DNA from: Candidatus Deferrimicrobiaceae bacterium
GTDB lineage: Bacteria; Desulfobacterota; Deferrimicrobia; Deferrimicrobiales; Deferrimicrobiaceae
Direction of reading: 5' to 3'
Length of the DNA stretch: 64,000 nucleotides
Assembly (NCBI GenBank): GCA_036504035.1
Contig: DASXVV010000008.1
Span: 1-64,000, forward strand
Part shown: piece after piece, positions 1-9,011 of the stretch
Numbering within the stretch: the first letter of the stretch is position 1
Layout: each line of letters opens with the position of its first letter
Notes under the pieces: model-generated
Seen by the model: only the letters and a program-made list of their open reading frames with translations
What the model was told of the DNA's origin: nothing
The model's database searches: none
Made by a program: the position numbers and the translations under genes

Positions 1-169
1 TGCTGACGCGCAGGTATTCGGCGAGGTCGAAATGGCCGGCGCCGGCCTCATCCTTGAACCAGGACGCCTGGGACGAACTGCGCCCCGAGAGCGTCATGGC
101 GCCGGCGGTCGACGAAAGACCGCACAGGACGAGGAGGGCCGACAAAAGTACTGCTGTGGACCTCTTCAT
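1..169 (-). CDS. N-terminus of an exported, probably outer-membrane protein (cut by window edge)
   Basis: The first 56 codons of a minus-strand gene run off the left edge. The start ATG at 169 follows a strong ribosome site (AAAGGAGG, about 6 nt away). The product begins with a signal peptide (MKRSTAVLLSALLVLCG, cleavage likely after STAGA). The mature part (SSSQASWFKDEAGAGHFDLA then EYLRVS) resembles the N-terminus of putative porin or beta-barrel proteins common in Geobacter relatives. That family resemblance is from memory and weak. The strand evidence, start and signal peptide are clear; the function is not. Confidence 0.6.
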   Translation of the reverse strand, partial: MKRSTAVLLSALLVLCGLSSTAGAMTLSGRSSSQASWFKDEAGAGHFDLAEYLRVS

Positions 170-378
170 TGCATAGTGCCTCCTTTCTCTTGAATTGACG
201 GTCACGTGCGAAAAAGTGCTTGGGCCTTACAGGTAACAGGAATCATTGTTCGCACACAGTATACATGTGCCGAAATGCGTTTGCTACCTATCGGCATTTC
301 GGCCTGAAATATTCAGTCCTATTTTCGGCGCAAGTCGAGAACGGTCTCGGCGGCGCCCGGAAGGCGGCCCATCATTCT

Positions 379-407
379 TTGCCAACGCCGGCGATTGCAC
401 GTATGAT
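379..407 (+). promoter_or_regulatory. Candidate sigma-70 promoter of acnB
   Basis: TTGCCA (379-384) is separated by 17 nt from TATGAT (402-407). Transcription would start near 414 and give a leader of about 80 nt before the acnB start at 495. The 325-nt gap 170-494 between the divergent genes holds nothing else that I can assign. Confidence 0.45.
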
Positions 408-494
408 ATGGAGGATTTACGTGACCGCAGCCCGATCGTCCTCATCGTTGGAACCGCATACGCATTGCCACCCACTTACTCAGGAGGAACTCCG

Positions 495-3041
495 ATGATC
501 GAAGCGTACCTGCAGCATGAGAAAGAACGTGCCAAGCTGGGCATTCCCGCCCTGCCGCTGACGCCCGACCAGACCGCCGACCTGTGCAAGCTGCTCCAGA
601 AGCCGCCCAAGGGGAAAGAGAAGTTCCTGCTCTCGCTCCTCAAGGACCGCGTCTCCCCCGGCGTCGATCCTGCCGCCAAGGTCAAGGCCGAGTTCCTCGC
701 GGGCATCGTTTCCGGCAAGGTCAAGTCTCCGCTGGTCGACGCGAAGGCCGCGATCGCGATGCTCGGCACCATGATCGGCGGATACAACGTGGCGCCGCTC
801 GTCGCTGCCCTCAAGGACAAGAAACTGGCCGATGACGCAGCGAAGGCGCTGTCCGGCATCACGCTCGTCTACGACGCGTTCGACGAGGTTTTAGCGTTGG
901 CCAAGGCCAAGAACGCCGCCGCCGCGGTCGTGCTCAAGTCGTGGGCCGAAGCCGAGTGGTTCACGAACCGCCCCGGCGTCCCCGAGACGATCAAGGTCAA
1001 GGTCTTCAAGGTCGACGGCGAGATCAATACCGACGACTTCTCCCCGGCGGGCGACGCGTTCAGCCGTCCCGACATCCCGCTCCACGCGCTGGCCATGGGC
1101 AAGACGCGCTTCAAGGGCGGCCTCGAGACGATCGCCAAGTTCCGCAAGGACGGCTACCGGGTCGCCTTCGTCGGCGACGTCGTCGGCACCGGCTCCTCCC
1201 GCAAGTCGGCGTGCAACAGCGTGCTGTGGCACATCGGCGAAGAGATCCCGTGCGTTCCCAACAAGAAGACGCGCGGCGTCATCATCGGCGGCGTCATCGC
1301 CCCGATCTTCTTCAATACGGCTCAGGACTCGGGCGCGCTTCCCCTGAAGGCCGACGTCGGCAACATGAAGACCGGCGACGTCATCGTGATCGACACGAAG
1401 AAGGGTGTCATCACCGACGAGAAGGGGAAGGAACTCTCGAAGTTCAAGATCGCCCCCAACACGCTGGCCGACGAATTCCGCGCCGGCGGCCGCATCCCGC
1501 TCATCATCGGCCGCGCCGTCACCGACAAGGCGAGGAAGGCGCTGGGCCTCAAGCCCACCACCGTCTTCACGCTGCCCGTCAACCCGAAGGCCAAGGCCGG
1601 CCAGGGCTACTCGCTTGCCCAGAAGATGGTCGGCGCGGCGTGCGGCCTGAAGAAAGGCGCGGGCGTCCTGCCCGGCACCGCCTGCGACCCCAGGATGACC
1701 ACGGTCGGCTCCCAGGACACGACCGGCCCGATGACCGCCGACGAGCTGAAGGAGCTGGCGTGCCTCAAGTTCCAGGCGCCCATGTTCATGCAGTCGTTCT
1801 GCCACACGGCGGCCTATCCCAAGGCGGCCGACGTCAAGATGCACAAGAACCTGCCCGGCTTCGTCTCCGAGCGTGGCGGCGTTGCGCTCAAGCCCGGCGA
1901 CGGCGTCATCCACTCGTGGCTCAACCGCCTGCTGCTCCCCGACACGGTCGGTACCGGCGGCGACTCGCACACCCGCTTCCCGATGGGCATCTCCTTCCCG
2001 GCCGGGTCCGGCCTCGTCGCCTTCGCGGGCGCCATGGGCTTCATGCCGCTCGACATGCCCGAGTCCGTGCTCGTCCGCTTCAAGGGCAAGCTCAACCCCG
2101 GCATGACGCTGCGTGACGTCGTCAACGCCATCCCCTACTTCGCCATCAAGAAGAAGCTGCTGACGGTCCCCAAGAAGAACAAGGTCAACATCTTCAACGG
2201 CCGCATCCTCGAGATGGAAGGGCTCCCCGACCTCACCGTCGAGCAGGCGTTCGAGCTCACCGACGCGGCGGCCGAGCGCTCCGCGGCTGCCGGCTGCATC
2301 CAGCTCTCCGAGAAGTCGGTCTCGACTTACCTGCGCTCCAACGTCGCCCTGATGAAGAAGATGATCAAGGACGGCTACTCCGACCCGCAGACGCTCGCGA
2401 ACCGGATCAAGGCCGTCGAGAAGTGGCTCAAGAAGCCCGAGCTGCTCAAGGCCGACACGAAGAACGTCGAGTATGCGGCCGTGCTCGAGATCGACCTGAA
2501 GGACATCAAGGAGCCGATCCTGGCGTGCCCCAACGACCCCGACGACGTCAAGCTGCTGTCGCAGGTCGCCGGCGAGAAGATCCAGGACGTGTTCCTCGGC
2601 TCCTGCATGACCAACATCGGCCACTTCCGCGCCGCGGCCGAGATCTGGAAGGGACAGAAGTTCAACGCCGATGTCCGCACCTGGATCTGCCCGCCGACCC
2701 GGATGGACCAGAAGCAGCTCAAGGAAGAGGCCGTCTTCTCGGTCTACAGCGCCTTCGGCGCCCGCATCGAGATCGCCGGCTGCTCGCTCTGCATGGGCAA
2801 CCAGGCGCGCGTTCCGGCCGGGGTCAACATGTTCTCGACCTCGACCCGCAACTTCGACGATCGCATCGGCGACGGCGCCCGAGTCTATCTGGGGTCCGCC
2901 GAGCTCGGCGCGGTGACCGCGCTAATGGGCAAGCTGCCCAAGCCGGCCGAGTACCTGGCCGTCTACAAGGAAAAGATCGCGCCCAACAGCGACAAGATCT
3001 ACAAGTACCTGCAGTTCGACGAGATGCCCGAGTACAAATAG
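495..3041 (+). CDS. acnB: Aconitate hydratase B
   Basis: This is aconitase of the AcnB type, which interconverts citrate and isocitrate in the TCA cycle in the cytosol. AcnB members often also dehydrate 2-methylisocitrate. The 848-residue length fits AcnB (about 865). The order is AcnB type too: N-terminal helical HEAT-like domain, swivel domain, then the three catalytic domains. The [4Fe-4S] ligands are visible as C704 (GSCMTN) and C763/C766 (GCSLCMGN), close to C710/C769/C772 of E. coli AcnB. The frame stays open upstream, but ATG 495 is chosen because AGGAGG lies 7-8 nt before it and homology starts there (MIEAYLQHEKERAKLG). The gene ends at a perfect bidirectional terminator. Citrate synthase is encoded 32 kb away in the same window. 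Confidence 0.97.
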   Translation: MIEAYLQHEKERAKLGIPALPLTPDQTADLCKLLQKPPKGKEKFLLSLLKDRVSPGVDPAAKVKAEFLAGIVSGKVKSPLVDAKAAIAMLGTMIGGYNVAPLVAALKDKKLADDAAKALSGITLVYDAFDEVLALAKAKNAAAAVVLKSWAEAEWFTNRPGVPETIKVKVFKVDGEINTDDFSPAGDAFSRPDIPLHALAMGKTRFKGGLETIAKFRKDGYRVAFVGDVVGTGSSRKSACNSVLWHIGEEIPCVPNKKTRGVIIGGVIAPIFFNTAQDSGALPLKADVGNMKTGDVIVIDTKKGVITDEKGKELSKFKIAPNTLADEFRAGGRIPLIIGRAVTDKARKALGLKPTTVFTLPVNPKAKAGQGYSLAQKMVGAACGLKKGAGVLPGTACDPRMTTVGSQDTTGPMTADELKELACLKFQAPMFMQSFCHTAAYPKAADVKMHKNLPGFVSERGGVALKPGDGVIHSWLNRLLLPDTVGTGGDSHTRFPMGISFPAGSGLVAFAGAMGFMPLDMPESVLVRFKGKLNPGMTLRDVVNAIPYFAIKKKLLTVPKKNKVNIFNGRILEMEGLPDLTVEQAFELTDAAAERSAAAGCIQLSEKSVSTYLRSNVALMKKMIKDGYSDPQTLANRIKAVEKWLKKPELLKADTKNVEYAAVLEIDLKDIKEPILACPNDPDDVKLLSQVAGEKIQDVFLGSCMTNIGHFRAAAEIWKGQKFNADVRTWICPPTRMDQKQLKEEAVFSVYSAFGARIEIAGCSLCMGNQARVPAGVNMFSTSTRNFDDRIGDGARVYLGSAELGAVTALMGKLPKPAEYLAVYKEKIAPNSDKIYKYLQFDEMPEYK

Positions 3042-3052
3042 GCATCCCTTCG

Positions 3053-3100
3053 CAACGGAAACGGCCCGCCGAGATCGATCTCGGCGGGCCGTTTCCGTTG
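3053..3100. terminator. Bidirectional terminator, perfect 24-bp palindrome
   Basis: The two 24-nt arms are exact reverse complements with no loop beyond the turn itself. The element sits 11 nt after the acnB stop and 15 nt before the stop of the convergent hemerythrin gene, so it can end transcription from both sides. Confidence 0.85.
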
Positions 3101-3115
3101 GAGCCGGTGCTGCGG

Positions 3116-3529
3116 TCAGGCGAGGAGCGTCCGCCCCGCGAACAGGAACTCGGCGTATTGCTTGTCTTCGGTGATGATGTGGTTCATGAACCAGTCCCGC
3201 ATGAATTCGAGGGCGCTGGCGCCGATGCGGGCGTCCCCGCTCTTATGGCGGGACTGCAGGAGACCGAGCTGCGAGGCGAAATACGCGTGTTCGCTGCGCT
3301 GTCGGGCGATCTCGGGAAAGCCGATGCCCTCCATCAACTTTTCCTCGTCGGCGAAGTGGATCCGGATATAGCGGTCGAGCTCGCGCAGCAGCGGGTCCAG
3401 GAAGTCTTCTTCACGGCGTTGCTCGATCGCCTGGTCGAGCTCGTTGAGGAGGTAGAAGAATTGTCGATGCTGGTTGTCGATGTGGTCGATCCCCATGCGA
3501 AAGCTTTCTTTCCAGGCGTACATGACCAT
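3116..3529 (-). CDS. Bacteriohemerythrin, with one iron-ligand position changed
   Basis: This is a single-domain hemerythrin of 137 residues, normal length for bacteriohemerythrin. The family binds O2 at a non-heme di-iron site inside a four-helix bundle. The pattern is clear: H21 in IDNQH, H58 and E62 in HFADEE, H81 in RSEH, and H117 with D122 in NHIITED. The position equivalent to the conserved H77 (HxxxH with H81) is glutamine here (ARQRSEH). The site therefore has one altered ligand and may bind O2 or metal differently. ATG 3529 is preferred over upstream starts because AAGGAGG lies 6 nt before it. A second ATG two codons on is possible. It converges on acnB. Confidence 0.93.
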   Translation of the reverse strand: MVMYAWKESFRMGIDHIDNQHRQFFYLLNELDQAIEQRREEDFLDPLLRELDRYIRIHFADEEKLMEGIGFPEIARQRSEHAYFASQLGLLQSRHKSGDARIGASALEFMRDWFMNHIITEDKQYAEFLFAGRTLLA

Positions 3530-3709
3530 GCTCCGCCTCCTTCCGCCGAAACGTATACGATTGAAATATCCCGAATGATGTAGCATTGCAGGTCTTCCCC
3601 CGGGGAGCAAGGGGGAAACTCGACAGGAGGGAACCCGACATGAAATGCTCGCCGCAACCGGTATCCGGCCACGGCGAGCGATGGCGTTCGAGAGACGACC
3701 GGCGCTTTT

Positions 3710-4975
3710 CTACCGGAACGGATACCCGTAATATCCGTAGTACTGATCCGAATACTGGTAGTCGAGCATCATCTTCGTTTTGGTGATGTCGGTCTGGTAT
3801 TGCTCGCGCTCCTTCTTGGCGCGCTCGAACTCGTTTCCGGCTTCCCGGGTGATCCGTTCTTCCTCCGCCTTGGCGTCGATGCGAATCTGGTCGATCACGC
3901 CCTTGTGGCTCGCGATGACCTTATTCACCTCGTCGTCCGAGATGTTCATGGCTACGACGAATCCGGGCTGTATCACGCCGTTGCCGACGTCGCCGGCGTC
4001 GATATAGGTCTCTTCCTCATAGATTCCGCTAACTTTCCCGTGCCCCACGAGGTTGCCGCTGGGGTCGAAGATCGAGACCTCGGCCGCCGGGCGGAAACGC
4101 CCGCTGATCGGAAGGACCAGGAACCGCTTGTTGGTCTGGGCCACCCGCGTCACCACGCCGGCAGACTGGACCGAACGGGATGCGGCGATCGTACCCTGCT
4201 CGTTCCCCTTGCCCTGGAACCATCTGTCGAGGATCTTGCGGAGCCCGTCGTTGCCGTTCAGTTCGGTCAGCGTCGCGTTCACGAACTCGAGGAGGCGGGC
4301 ATCCCCACGCCGGACCGCCATCCGGTAGCCTTCCTCGGAAAGCTTGACCGCTTCGGGGATCTCGTACTCCCCTTTCGGCAGGCCGGACAGGCACCCGTAC
4401 AGGTTGGATCCGGAAGCGGACAGTGCATCGACCTCTCCCTTCTGAAGCGCTTCCGTCGCCTTTCTGGAATCGGTAAAGAAATAGCAGACCGCGCCCGGAA
4501 CCTGCGCCTTGATCTCGCGCTCGGCTGCCGATCCCGGGCCGACGCCGACCTTCTTGCCTTCCAGCGCCTTGATCGTCGAAACCGTCCCGGTCTTCGCGAG
4601 GACCCGTTGCGACATGCGGAAATAGGGCTGGCTGAAGTCGGCGAGCTTTCCACGGTCCGGTGTCGCGGTGACCGTGGCGGCGACGAGGTCGACGTTTCCG
4701 TCGAGCAACTCAGGAATCCAACTGGTGGAGGTGACGGTCTTCAGGCGCAACTTGACGTCGAGCCGCTTCGCGATCGCCGTCGCCAAGTCGATATCCACGC
4801 CGACCGTTTCGCCCGTGTCCCGGTTGATGAAGCCGAACGGAGGCGCGTCGTCGCGGACTCCGACGATCAGGACGCCCCGGCTTCGTACATCCTGAAGCGT
4901 ATCCGCGCTCCAGGCGTAATGGTTGACGGCGAGCATCGCCACTAAAGCCATCAGGATCGCCATTCGGACCTTCAT
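3710..4975 (-). CDS. Family 3 periplasmic solute-binding protein with a C-terminal extension
   Basis: The 421-residue protein starts with a signal peptide (MKVRMAILMALVAML, cleavage near AWSA). A complete SBP_bac_3 domain follows (about residues 25-265: LRDVRSRGVLIVGV-like start, GVDIDLATAIAKRL, FSQPYF). This fold binds polar amino acids or acts as an extracellular sensor. Residues about 275-420 are unusual for the family: a beta-rich segment (VLPISGRFRPAAEVSIFDPS), then a charged helix (KAEEERITREAGNEFERAKK) and a tyrosine-rich end (DQYYGYYGYPFR). No ABC permease or ATPase is adjacent, so it may act as a sensor or partner rather than a transporter subunit. ATG 4975 is chosen for GGGAGGGAAGG just upstream and the signal peptide. 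Confidence 0.8.
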   Translation of the reverse strand: MKVRMAILMALVAMLAVNHYAWSADTLQDVRSRGVLIVGVRDDAPPFGFINRDTGETVGVDIDLATAIAKRLDVKLRLKTVTSTSWIPELLDGNVDLVAATVTATPDRGKLADFSQPYFRMSQRVLAKTGTVSTIKALEGKKVGVGPGSAAEREIKAQVPGAVCYFFTDSRKATEALQKGEVDALSASGSNLYGCLSGLPKGEYEIPEAVKLSEEGYRMAVRRGDARLLEFVNATLTELNGNDGLRKILDRWFQGKGNEQGTIAASRSVQSAGVVTRVAQTNKRFLVLPISGRFRPAAEVSIFDPSGNLVGHGKVSGIYEEETYIDAGDVGNGVIQPGFVVAMNISDDEVNKVIASHKGVIDQIRIDAKAEEERITREAGNEFERAKKEREQYQTDITKTKMMLDYQYSDQYYGYYGYPFR

Positions 4976-5109
4976 TATCCTTCCCTCCCGGTTATCTGCA
5001 TATCCGCCCATTAGGTGCCGCTAGGCCCGCTACGGATTCGTTCCCGAATACCCTTTTCGTGTGCTACCTTACGGGGTTGAATTACACCTGATAACCGGAG
5101 CCGGGAACC

Positions 5110-6687
5110 ATGATGCCGATTGCCGACCGCAAGGGCCTGACCGCGATAATCCTCTTCCTCGCACTTTCACTCCCGTCCTTCGCCGCCAAGGATGCTCCCT
5201 TGCCGCCACCCGCCGAGATCGAGGATGCGAGGCAAAGAATCCGCTTCCTCCGGGAATCGCTCGTAACGGTCGACGCCTGGGTCGAGTGGAACTGGGGGAC
5301 CGAATTCGACCGGAGCAACCCCGAGTTGTCGCGCGCTCCGGAAAAGGGGGCGAACGAGACGCCGGAGGCGTTCAAGGAACGGCAGATGAAGGTGCGGATG
5401 GCGATGTCCGACGTGAAGTCCAGGCTGCGCACGGATCGCAAGGAGTGGCTCGCGAAAGAATGGGATCGCGCCCTGGCCGCCGAGATCGAAGAGCCGCTGG
5501 CGGTGAAGCTGGGGCCGTACGACGGCGACCGGAAGCTGTTTCCGCTGCTGCTCGGCTTCGGCTGGCCGTCCGGCCTGTCGGTCAACCTGCGGATTCCCGA
5601 ACGGGAGCGGGCGGCGTTCGAGGCGCAATTTCCCGCGACGCTTCCCGCCACGTTCCGGGTCAACGAGCAGGGCGAGGTTCAGCTCCTGTCGATCGAGAGA
5701 CGGTGGGATACCGATGCCCAGGAGGTCTATGTCGCCCCGCCGGGGCCTCGCCTGGCCTGGCAGGCGGCGCATGCCTCCTGGGTGACGGCGGTCGCGGTCC
5801 GGGCCGACGGGTCGCAGGTGCTTTCGGCGGGTGCCGACGGCCTGATCGATTGCCGCGATGCCGAAAGCGGGAACCCGCTGTTCCAACTCGTGAAGGTGGA
5901 GATGGCGCTGGCGCTCGCCTATAGCCCCGACGGCATGACGTTCGCAACCGGCGGCGCCGACTCGGCGCTGCGCGTCCGAAGCGCGACGGACGGCCGCGAG
6001 ATCTGGAAGGTGCAGCAGAAAGGGATGATCATGGCGGTGGCGTACAGCCCGGATGGCCGCTACATCGCCACGGGAGACGACGCCGGCTTCCTGCGCATCC
6101 GGAACGCCGAAACGGGGGAGGAGCGAATCAAGGCCGAAGCGGGCATGCCCGTCCGCGCGGTCGATTTCACGAAGGGGGGCCGGGGGATCGTCGTCGGGGG
6201 CGAGGGGGAGCACGTCCTGCTGTGGGACATGGGAACCGAGCGTTTCGCCTGGCGAAAGAAGATCGAGTGGCCTGCCTACGCGGTCGCGGCGAGTCCTTCG
6301 GGAGGCCTCGTCGTCGTGGGGGGCGGCGGGAAAGAGCTCCTGATGCTGCGCGAAGCCGACGGGACCGAACTCTGGAACGCAAAGACCGAGGGCGAGGTGC
6401 GAGCGGTCCGCTTCGACCCCTCCGGACGGCTGTTGGCCGCGGGAGGCGCAGGCTACACGGCCCGGGTGTTTCCCGCCTCGGGAGGCGATTCCGTCTGGTC
6501 GGCGCAGATCGGCAATCCGATCCGGTCGCTGGGGTTCGGCGCCGACGGCCGGAAACTCTTCGTCGGCTCGGCCGATGGCGGCCTCCGGATGTTCAACATC
6601 GACGAGGGCGACCGCGTCCAGGCGGCGTTCGGGACGCCGGGCCGGATCTATGTCGAGCGGAAGCGGGTCGAAACGCTTTTCCGCTGA
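5110..6687 (+). CDS. Secreted WD40-repeat beta-propeller protein
   Basis: The 525-residue protein has a signal peptide (RKGLTAIILFLALSLPSFA). Residues about 28-205 form an alpha-rich charged region that I do not recognise. From about 210 to the end run WD40-like blades with repeated signatures (AVRADGSQVLSAGADG, AYSPDGMTFATGGADSAL, AYSPDGRYIATGDDAG, GVGADGRKLF-like). The propeller is probably a periplasmic or surface interaction scaffold; no catalytic motif is visible. It is divergent from the solute-binding gene. The start has a second ATG immediately after it. The ligand is unknown. Confidence 0.75.
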   Translation: MMPIADRKGLTAIILFLALSLPSFAAKDAPLPPPAEIEDARQRIRFLRESLVTVDAWVEWNWGTEFDRSNPELSRAPEKGANETPEAFKERQMKVRMAMSDVKSRLRTDRKEWLAKEWDRALAAEIEEPLAVKLGPYDGDRKLFPLLLGFGWPSGLSVNLRIPERERAAFEAQFPATLPATFRVNEQGEVQLLSIERRWDTDAQEVYVAPPGPRLAWQAAHASWVTAVAVRADGSQVLSAGADGLIDCRDAESGNPLFQLVKVEMALALAYSPDGMTFATGGADSALRVRSATDGREIWKVQQKGMIMAVAYSPDGRYIATGDDAGFLRIRNAETGEERIKAEAGMPVRAVDFTKGGRGIVVGGEGEHVLLWDMGTERFAWRKKIEWPAYAVAASPSGGLVVVGGGGKELLMLREADGTELWNAKTEGEVRAVRFDPSGRLLAAGGAGYTARVFPASGGDSVWSAQIGNPIRSLGFGADGRKLFVGSADGGLRMFNIDEGDRVQAAFGTPGRIYVERKRVETLFR

Positions 6688-6761
6688 GCGATCCGGTTTT
6701 CGATTCCCGCCGTGCTACGATAGAAAAAGAACCATTAGCCGGCAGGCATGGGGTGGGAACC

Positions 6762-6947
6762 GTGGGACGCGACGACTGGATGTACGACGAGGATTCGCTG
6801 GACGAAGCCGAAGAAGAGGGCAGCAAGCCCGAGCCGGCCGAGCGGCAATGCCCGAACTGCCAGCGTTACGTCCCTTCCGACGCGCCCTACTGCGCCTGGT
6901 GCTGCCGTCCGTTCCCCGAGAAGAAGGAGCCGCCCCGCCGGGGCTAG
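6762..6947 (+). CDS. Small zinc-ribbon protein
   Basis: This 61-residue acidic protein has a CPNC...CAWCC zinc ribbon (CPNCQRYVPSDAPYCAWCC) preceded by a stretch rich in Asp and Glu (DEDSLDEAEEEGSKPEPAE). It probably binds one zinc ion and may serve in protein-protein or nucleic-acid contact. The start is uncertain: GTG at 6762 or 6753, or ATG at 6780. The frame is also open far upstream, but that part overlaps the WD40 gene. The stop codon shares the four bases CTAG with the stop of the convergent helicase gene. Confidence 0.6.
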   Translation: MGRDDWMYDEDSLDEAEEEGSKPEPAERQCPNCQRYVPSDAPYCAWCCRPFPEKKEPPRRG

Positions 6948-8932
6948 TCGAACAGCGCGTAGCGCGGAAGCAGCTGCGCGGGGACCTCGTCGGCGAAGCG
7001 GGAGGGCAGCGAGAGTACCGTGCCCGTCGCGCGCTCGAAGATGTTCACGGGGTAGGTCATCGCCAGGATGTCCTTGGCTCGCGTCGCGGCGACATAGAAC
7101 AGCCGCCGTTCCTCCTCCATCTCGTCCTCATTCTCCGCAGCCCGCATCGACGGCAGCTTCCCATCGAGCACCCAGATGATGAAGACCGCCTTCCATTCGA
7201 GCCCCTTGGCCGAGTGGATCGTCGAAAGCGTCAGGTATTCCTCCTCGGTATCGGGTGCCGCCATGTCGCCTACCGAGGCCGTTGGCGGCTCGAGGGTGAT
7301 CTCGGCGAGGAACTCGGGCAGCGACCCGTGCCGGGCGCACAGCGATTCCATGTGCTCCAGGTCCTTGAGCCGGCGCGGAAAATCGTCGAAGCGCGCCTCG
7401 AGGATCGGCCGGTAATGCGCCAGCACGCGCGCTACCACCTCGGTCACCGCGATCCCGTGCTCCCCCGAGAGTCCCGATAGCAGCGCCGCCAGCTTCGCCG
7501 CCTCCTCGGACTTGCTCATCCGGGACAACCCCTCGATCACCGGCGCGAGCGACGCCTGCTCGTATGCCGCCCGCGCCAGATCGGCGCTCTTCTTCTTCCC
7601 GATCCCCGGCAACAGCGACAGGATGCGCGACACGCTCAGCGAGTCGCGCGGGTTGTCGATGGCGCGCAGGTGGGCCACGACATCCTTGACGTGTGCGGTC
7701 TCGAGGAATTTGAATCCGCCGAACTTCCGGTAGGGGATGTGCCGCTTCGCGAGCTCGACCTCGAGGTCGAAGGACAGGTAGGCGGCGCGGAACAGCACGG
7801 CGATCTCGGAGAGCGCGAGGCCCTGGTCCTCGATCAGCTCGACGATCCGGTCGGCGACGAAGAGCGACTGCGTCCGCTCGTTGGGGGCGGAGATGAGGGC
7901 GGGCCGGTCGCCGTCGACGCGGTTGGAGAACAGGCGCTTAGGGAATTTCTCGGACGCGTGCGCGATGACTTCGTTCGTGACGTCGAGGATCGGCTGCCGG
8001 CTGCGATAGTTCTCCTCGAGCCAGATCGTGCGGGCGCCGGGGAAGTCGGAGGTGAAGTCCATGATGTTGCGGAAGCGGGCGCCCCGGAAGGAATAGATGC
8101 TCTGGGCGTCGTCGCCGACCACGGTGATGTTGTCGTGCGCGTCGGCCAGAAGCCGGAGGATCTCGGCCTGGATCCGGTTGGTGTCCTGGTATTCGTCGAC
8201 CAGGATATGGCGATACGTCCCGGAGATCGTCCGCCGGATTCCGGGATTTTCCCGCAAGAGCGTCGCCAGGTGCAGAAGAAGGTCATCGTAGTCCATCAGG
8301 TTCCGCTCGCGCTTGGCAACGCGGTACAGCTCGGCGATCCGGACGATGTCGTCAACGCAATAGAGAAAGTGGGGGGCATCCCGAGTCACGACCTCCCCGA
8401 CCGATTCCTCACGGTTGGCGGCTCGGCTGAACAGGTCGGCCAGCGTCTCCTTCTTCGGGAAGCGCAGCGTCTTGTGGGAGACGTCGATCTCGTGACGCAT
8501 CAGCCCGACAAGCTCGCTGGAATCGGCCCGGTCGAGGATCGTGAAATTATCGCCGAACCCGATCGCGGCAGCGTGCCGCCGGAGCATGAGGTTGGCGAAG
8601 GAGTGGAAGGTGCCCCCGGACACCTTCTCGCAGCGGCGATCGAGCAGCACGGCGGCGCGCTGCAGCATCTCGGAGGCGGAGCGGCGCGTGAAGGTGAGGA
8701 GCAGGATCGAAGAGGGTGCGACGCCCTGCTCGACGAGGCGGGCCACCCGGTAGATGAGCGTTCGCGTCTTGCCCGTGCCCGCCCCGGCGACGATCAGCAG
8801 CGGCCCGTCGCCGTGCATCACGGCCTCGAGCTGGCGCTCGTTGAGCGCCTTCGCGTAGTCGATGCCCGCCCCGGGATCCGGAACCGGGCGGAGCGAATAT
8901 CTGCGAGGGGTCATGGGCGGTTGTTCAGGCAT
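6944..8932 (-). CDS. UvrD/Rep-type superfamily 1 DNA helicase
   Basis: This ATP-dependent 3'-5' DNA helicase has 662 residues. The motifs appear in order: Walker A AGAGTGKT (49-56), motif Ia LLLTFTRRSA, motif II DEYQDTN (near 250), motif III GDDAQSIYSFRGA, motif IV ENYRSRQ, motif V STIHSAKGLEW and motif VI YVAATRAKD. It is slightly shorter than UvrD/PcrA (about 720) and ends soon after the VI region, lacking the usual C-terminal PcrA/UvrD tail. The role is probably repair or replication restart. Start ATG 8932 has only a weak ribosome site; ATG at 8914 is an alternative. It shares CTAG with the stop of the convergent zinc-ribbon gene. Confidence 0.92.
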   Translation of the reverse strand: MPEQPPMTPRRYSLRPVPDPGAGIDYAKALNERQLEAVMHGDGPLLIVAGAGTGKTRTLIYRVARLVEQGVAPSSILLLTFTRRSASEMLQRAAVLLDRRCEKVSGGTFHSFANLMLRRHAAAIGFGDNFTILDRADSSELVGLMRHEIDVSHKTLRFPKKETLADLFSRAANREESVGEVVTRDAPHFLYCVDDIVRIAELYRVAKRERNLMDYDDLLLHLATLLRENPGIRRTISGTYRHILVDEYQDTNRIQAEILRLLADAHDNITVVGDDAQSIYSFRGARFRNIMDFTSDFPGARTIWLEENYRSRQPILDVTNEVIAHASEKFPKRLFSNRVDGDRPALISAPNERTQSLFVADRIVELIEDQGLALSEIAVLFRAAYLSFDLEVELAKRHIPYRKFGGFKFLETAHVKDVVAHLRAIDNPRDSLSVSRILSLLPGIGKKKSADLARAAYEQASLAPVIEGLSRMSKSEEAAKLAALLSGLSGEHGIAVTEVVARVLAHYRPILEARFDDFPRRLKDLEHMESLCARHGSLPEFLAEITLEPPTASVGDMAAPDTEEEYLTLSTIHSAKGLEWKAVFIIWVLDGKLPSMRAAENEDEMEEERRLFYVAATRAKDILAMTYPVNIFERATGTVLSLPSRFADEVPAQLLPRYALFD

Positions 8933-8946
8933 GGTTTCCCGGGGCG

Positions 8947-8983
8947 AAAAAAGGGCGGCCCGCGGCGAATGCGCGAGCCGCCC
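8947..8983 (-). terminator. Rho-independent terminator of the gap-tpiA-secG operon
   Basis: On the minus strand GGGCGGC...GCCGCCC forms a GC-rich stem with an inner CGCG/CGCG pair, followed directly by six T. It lies 28 nt after the secG stop and just upstream of the helicase gene. Confidence 0.85.
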
Positions 8984-9011
8984 GAAAGGGGCACGAAAAA
9001 GGTGCGACGCT

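Noticed and set aside
891-2624. 577-codon antisense frame within acnB
   Set aside because: It lies fully inside a gene with conserved iron-sulfur ligands on the other strand, and its composition is that of a shadow frame.
3640-3786. 48-codon frame with a strong AGGAGGG ribosome site
   Set aside because: The site and ATG are good, but the codons do not follow the local GC bias, the product is low-complexity and its end overlaps the solute-binding gene on the other strand. It may be the remnant of a lost gene.
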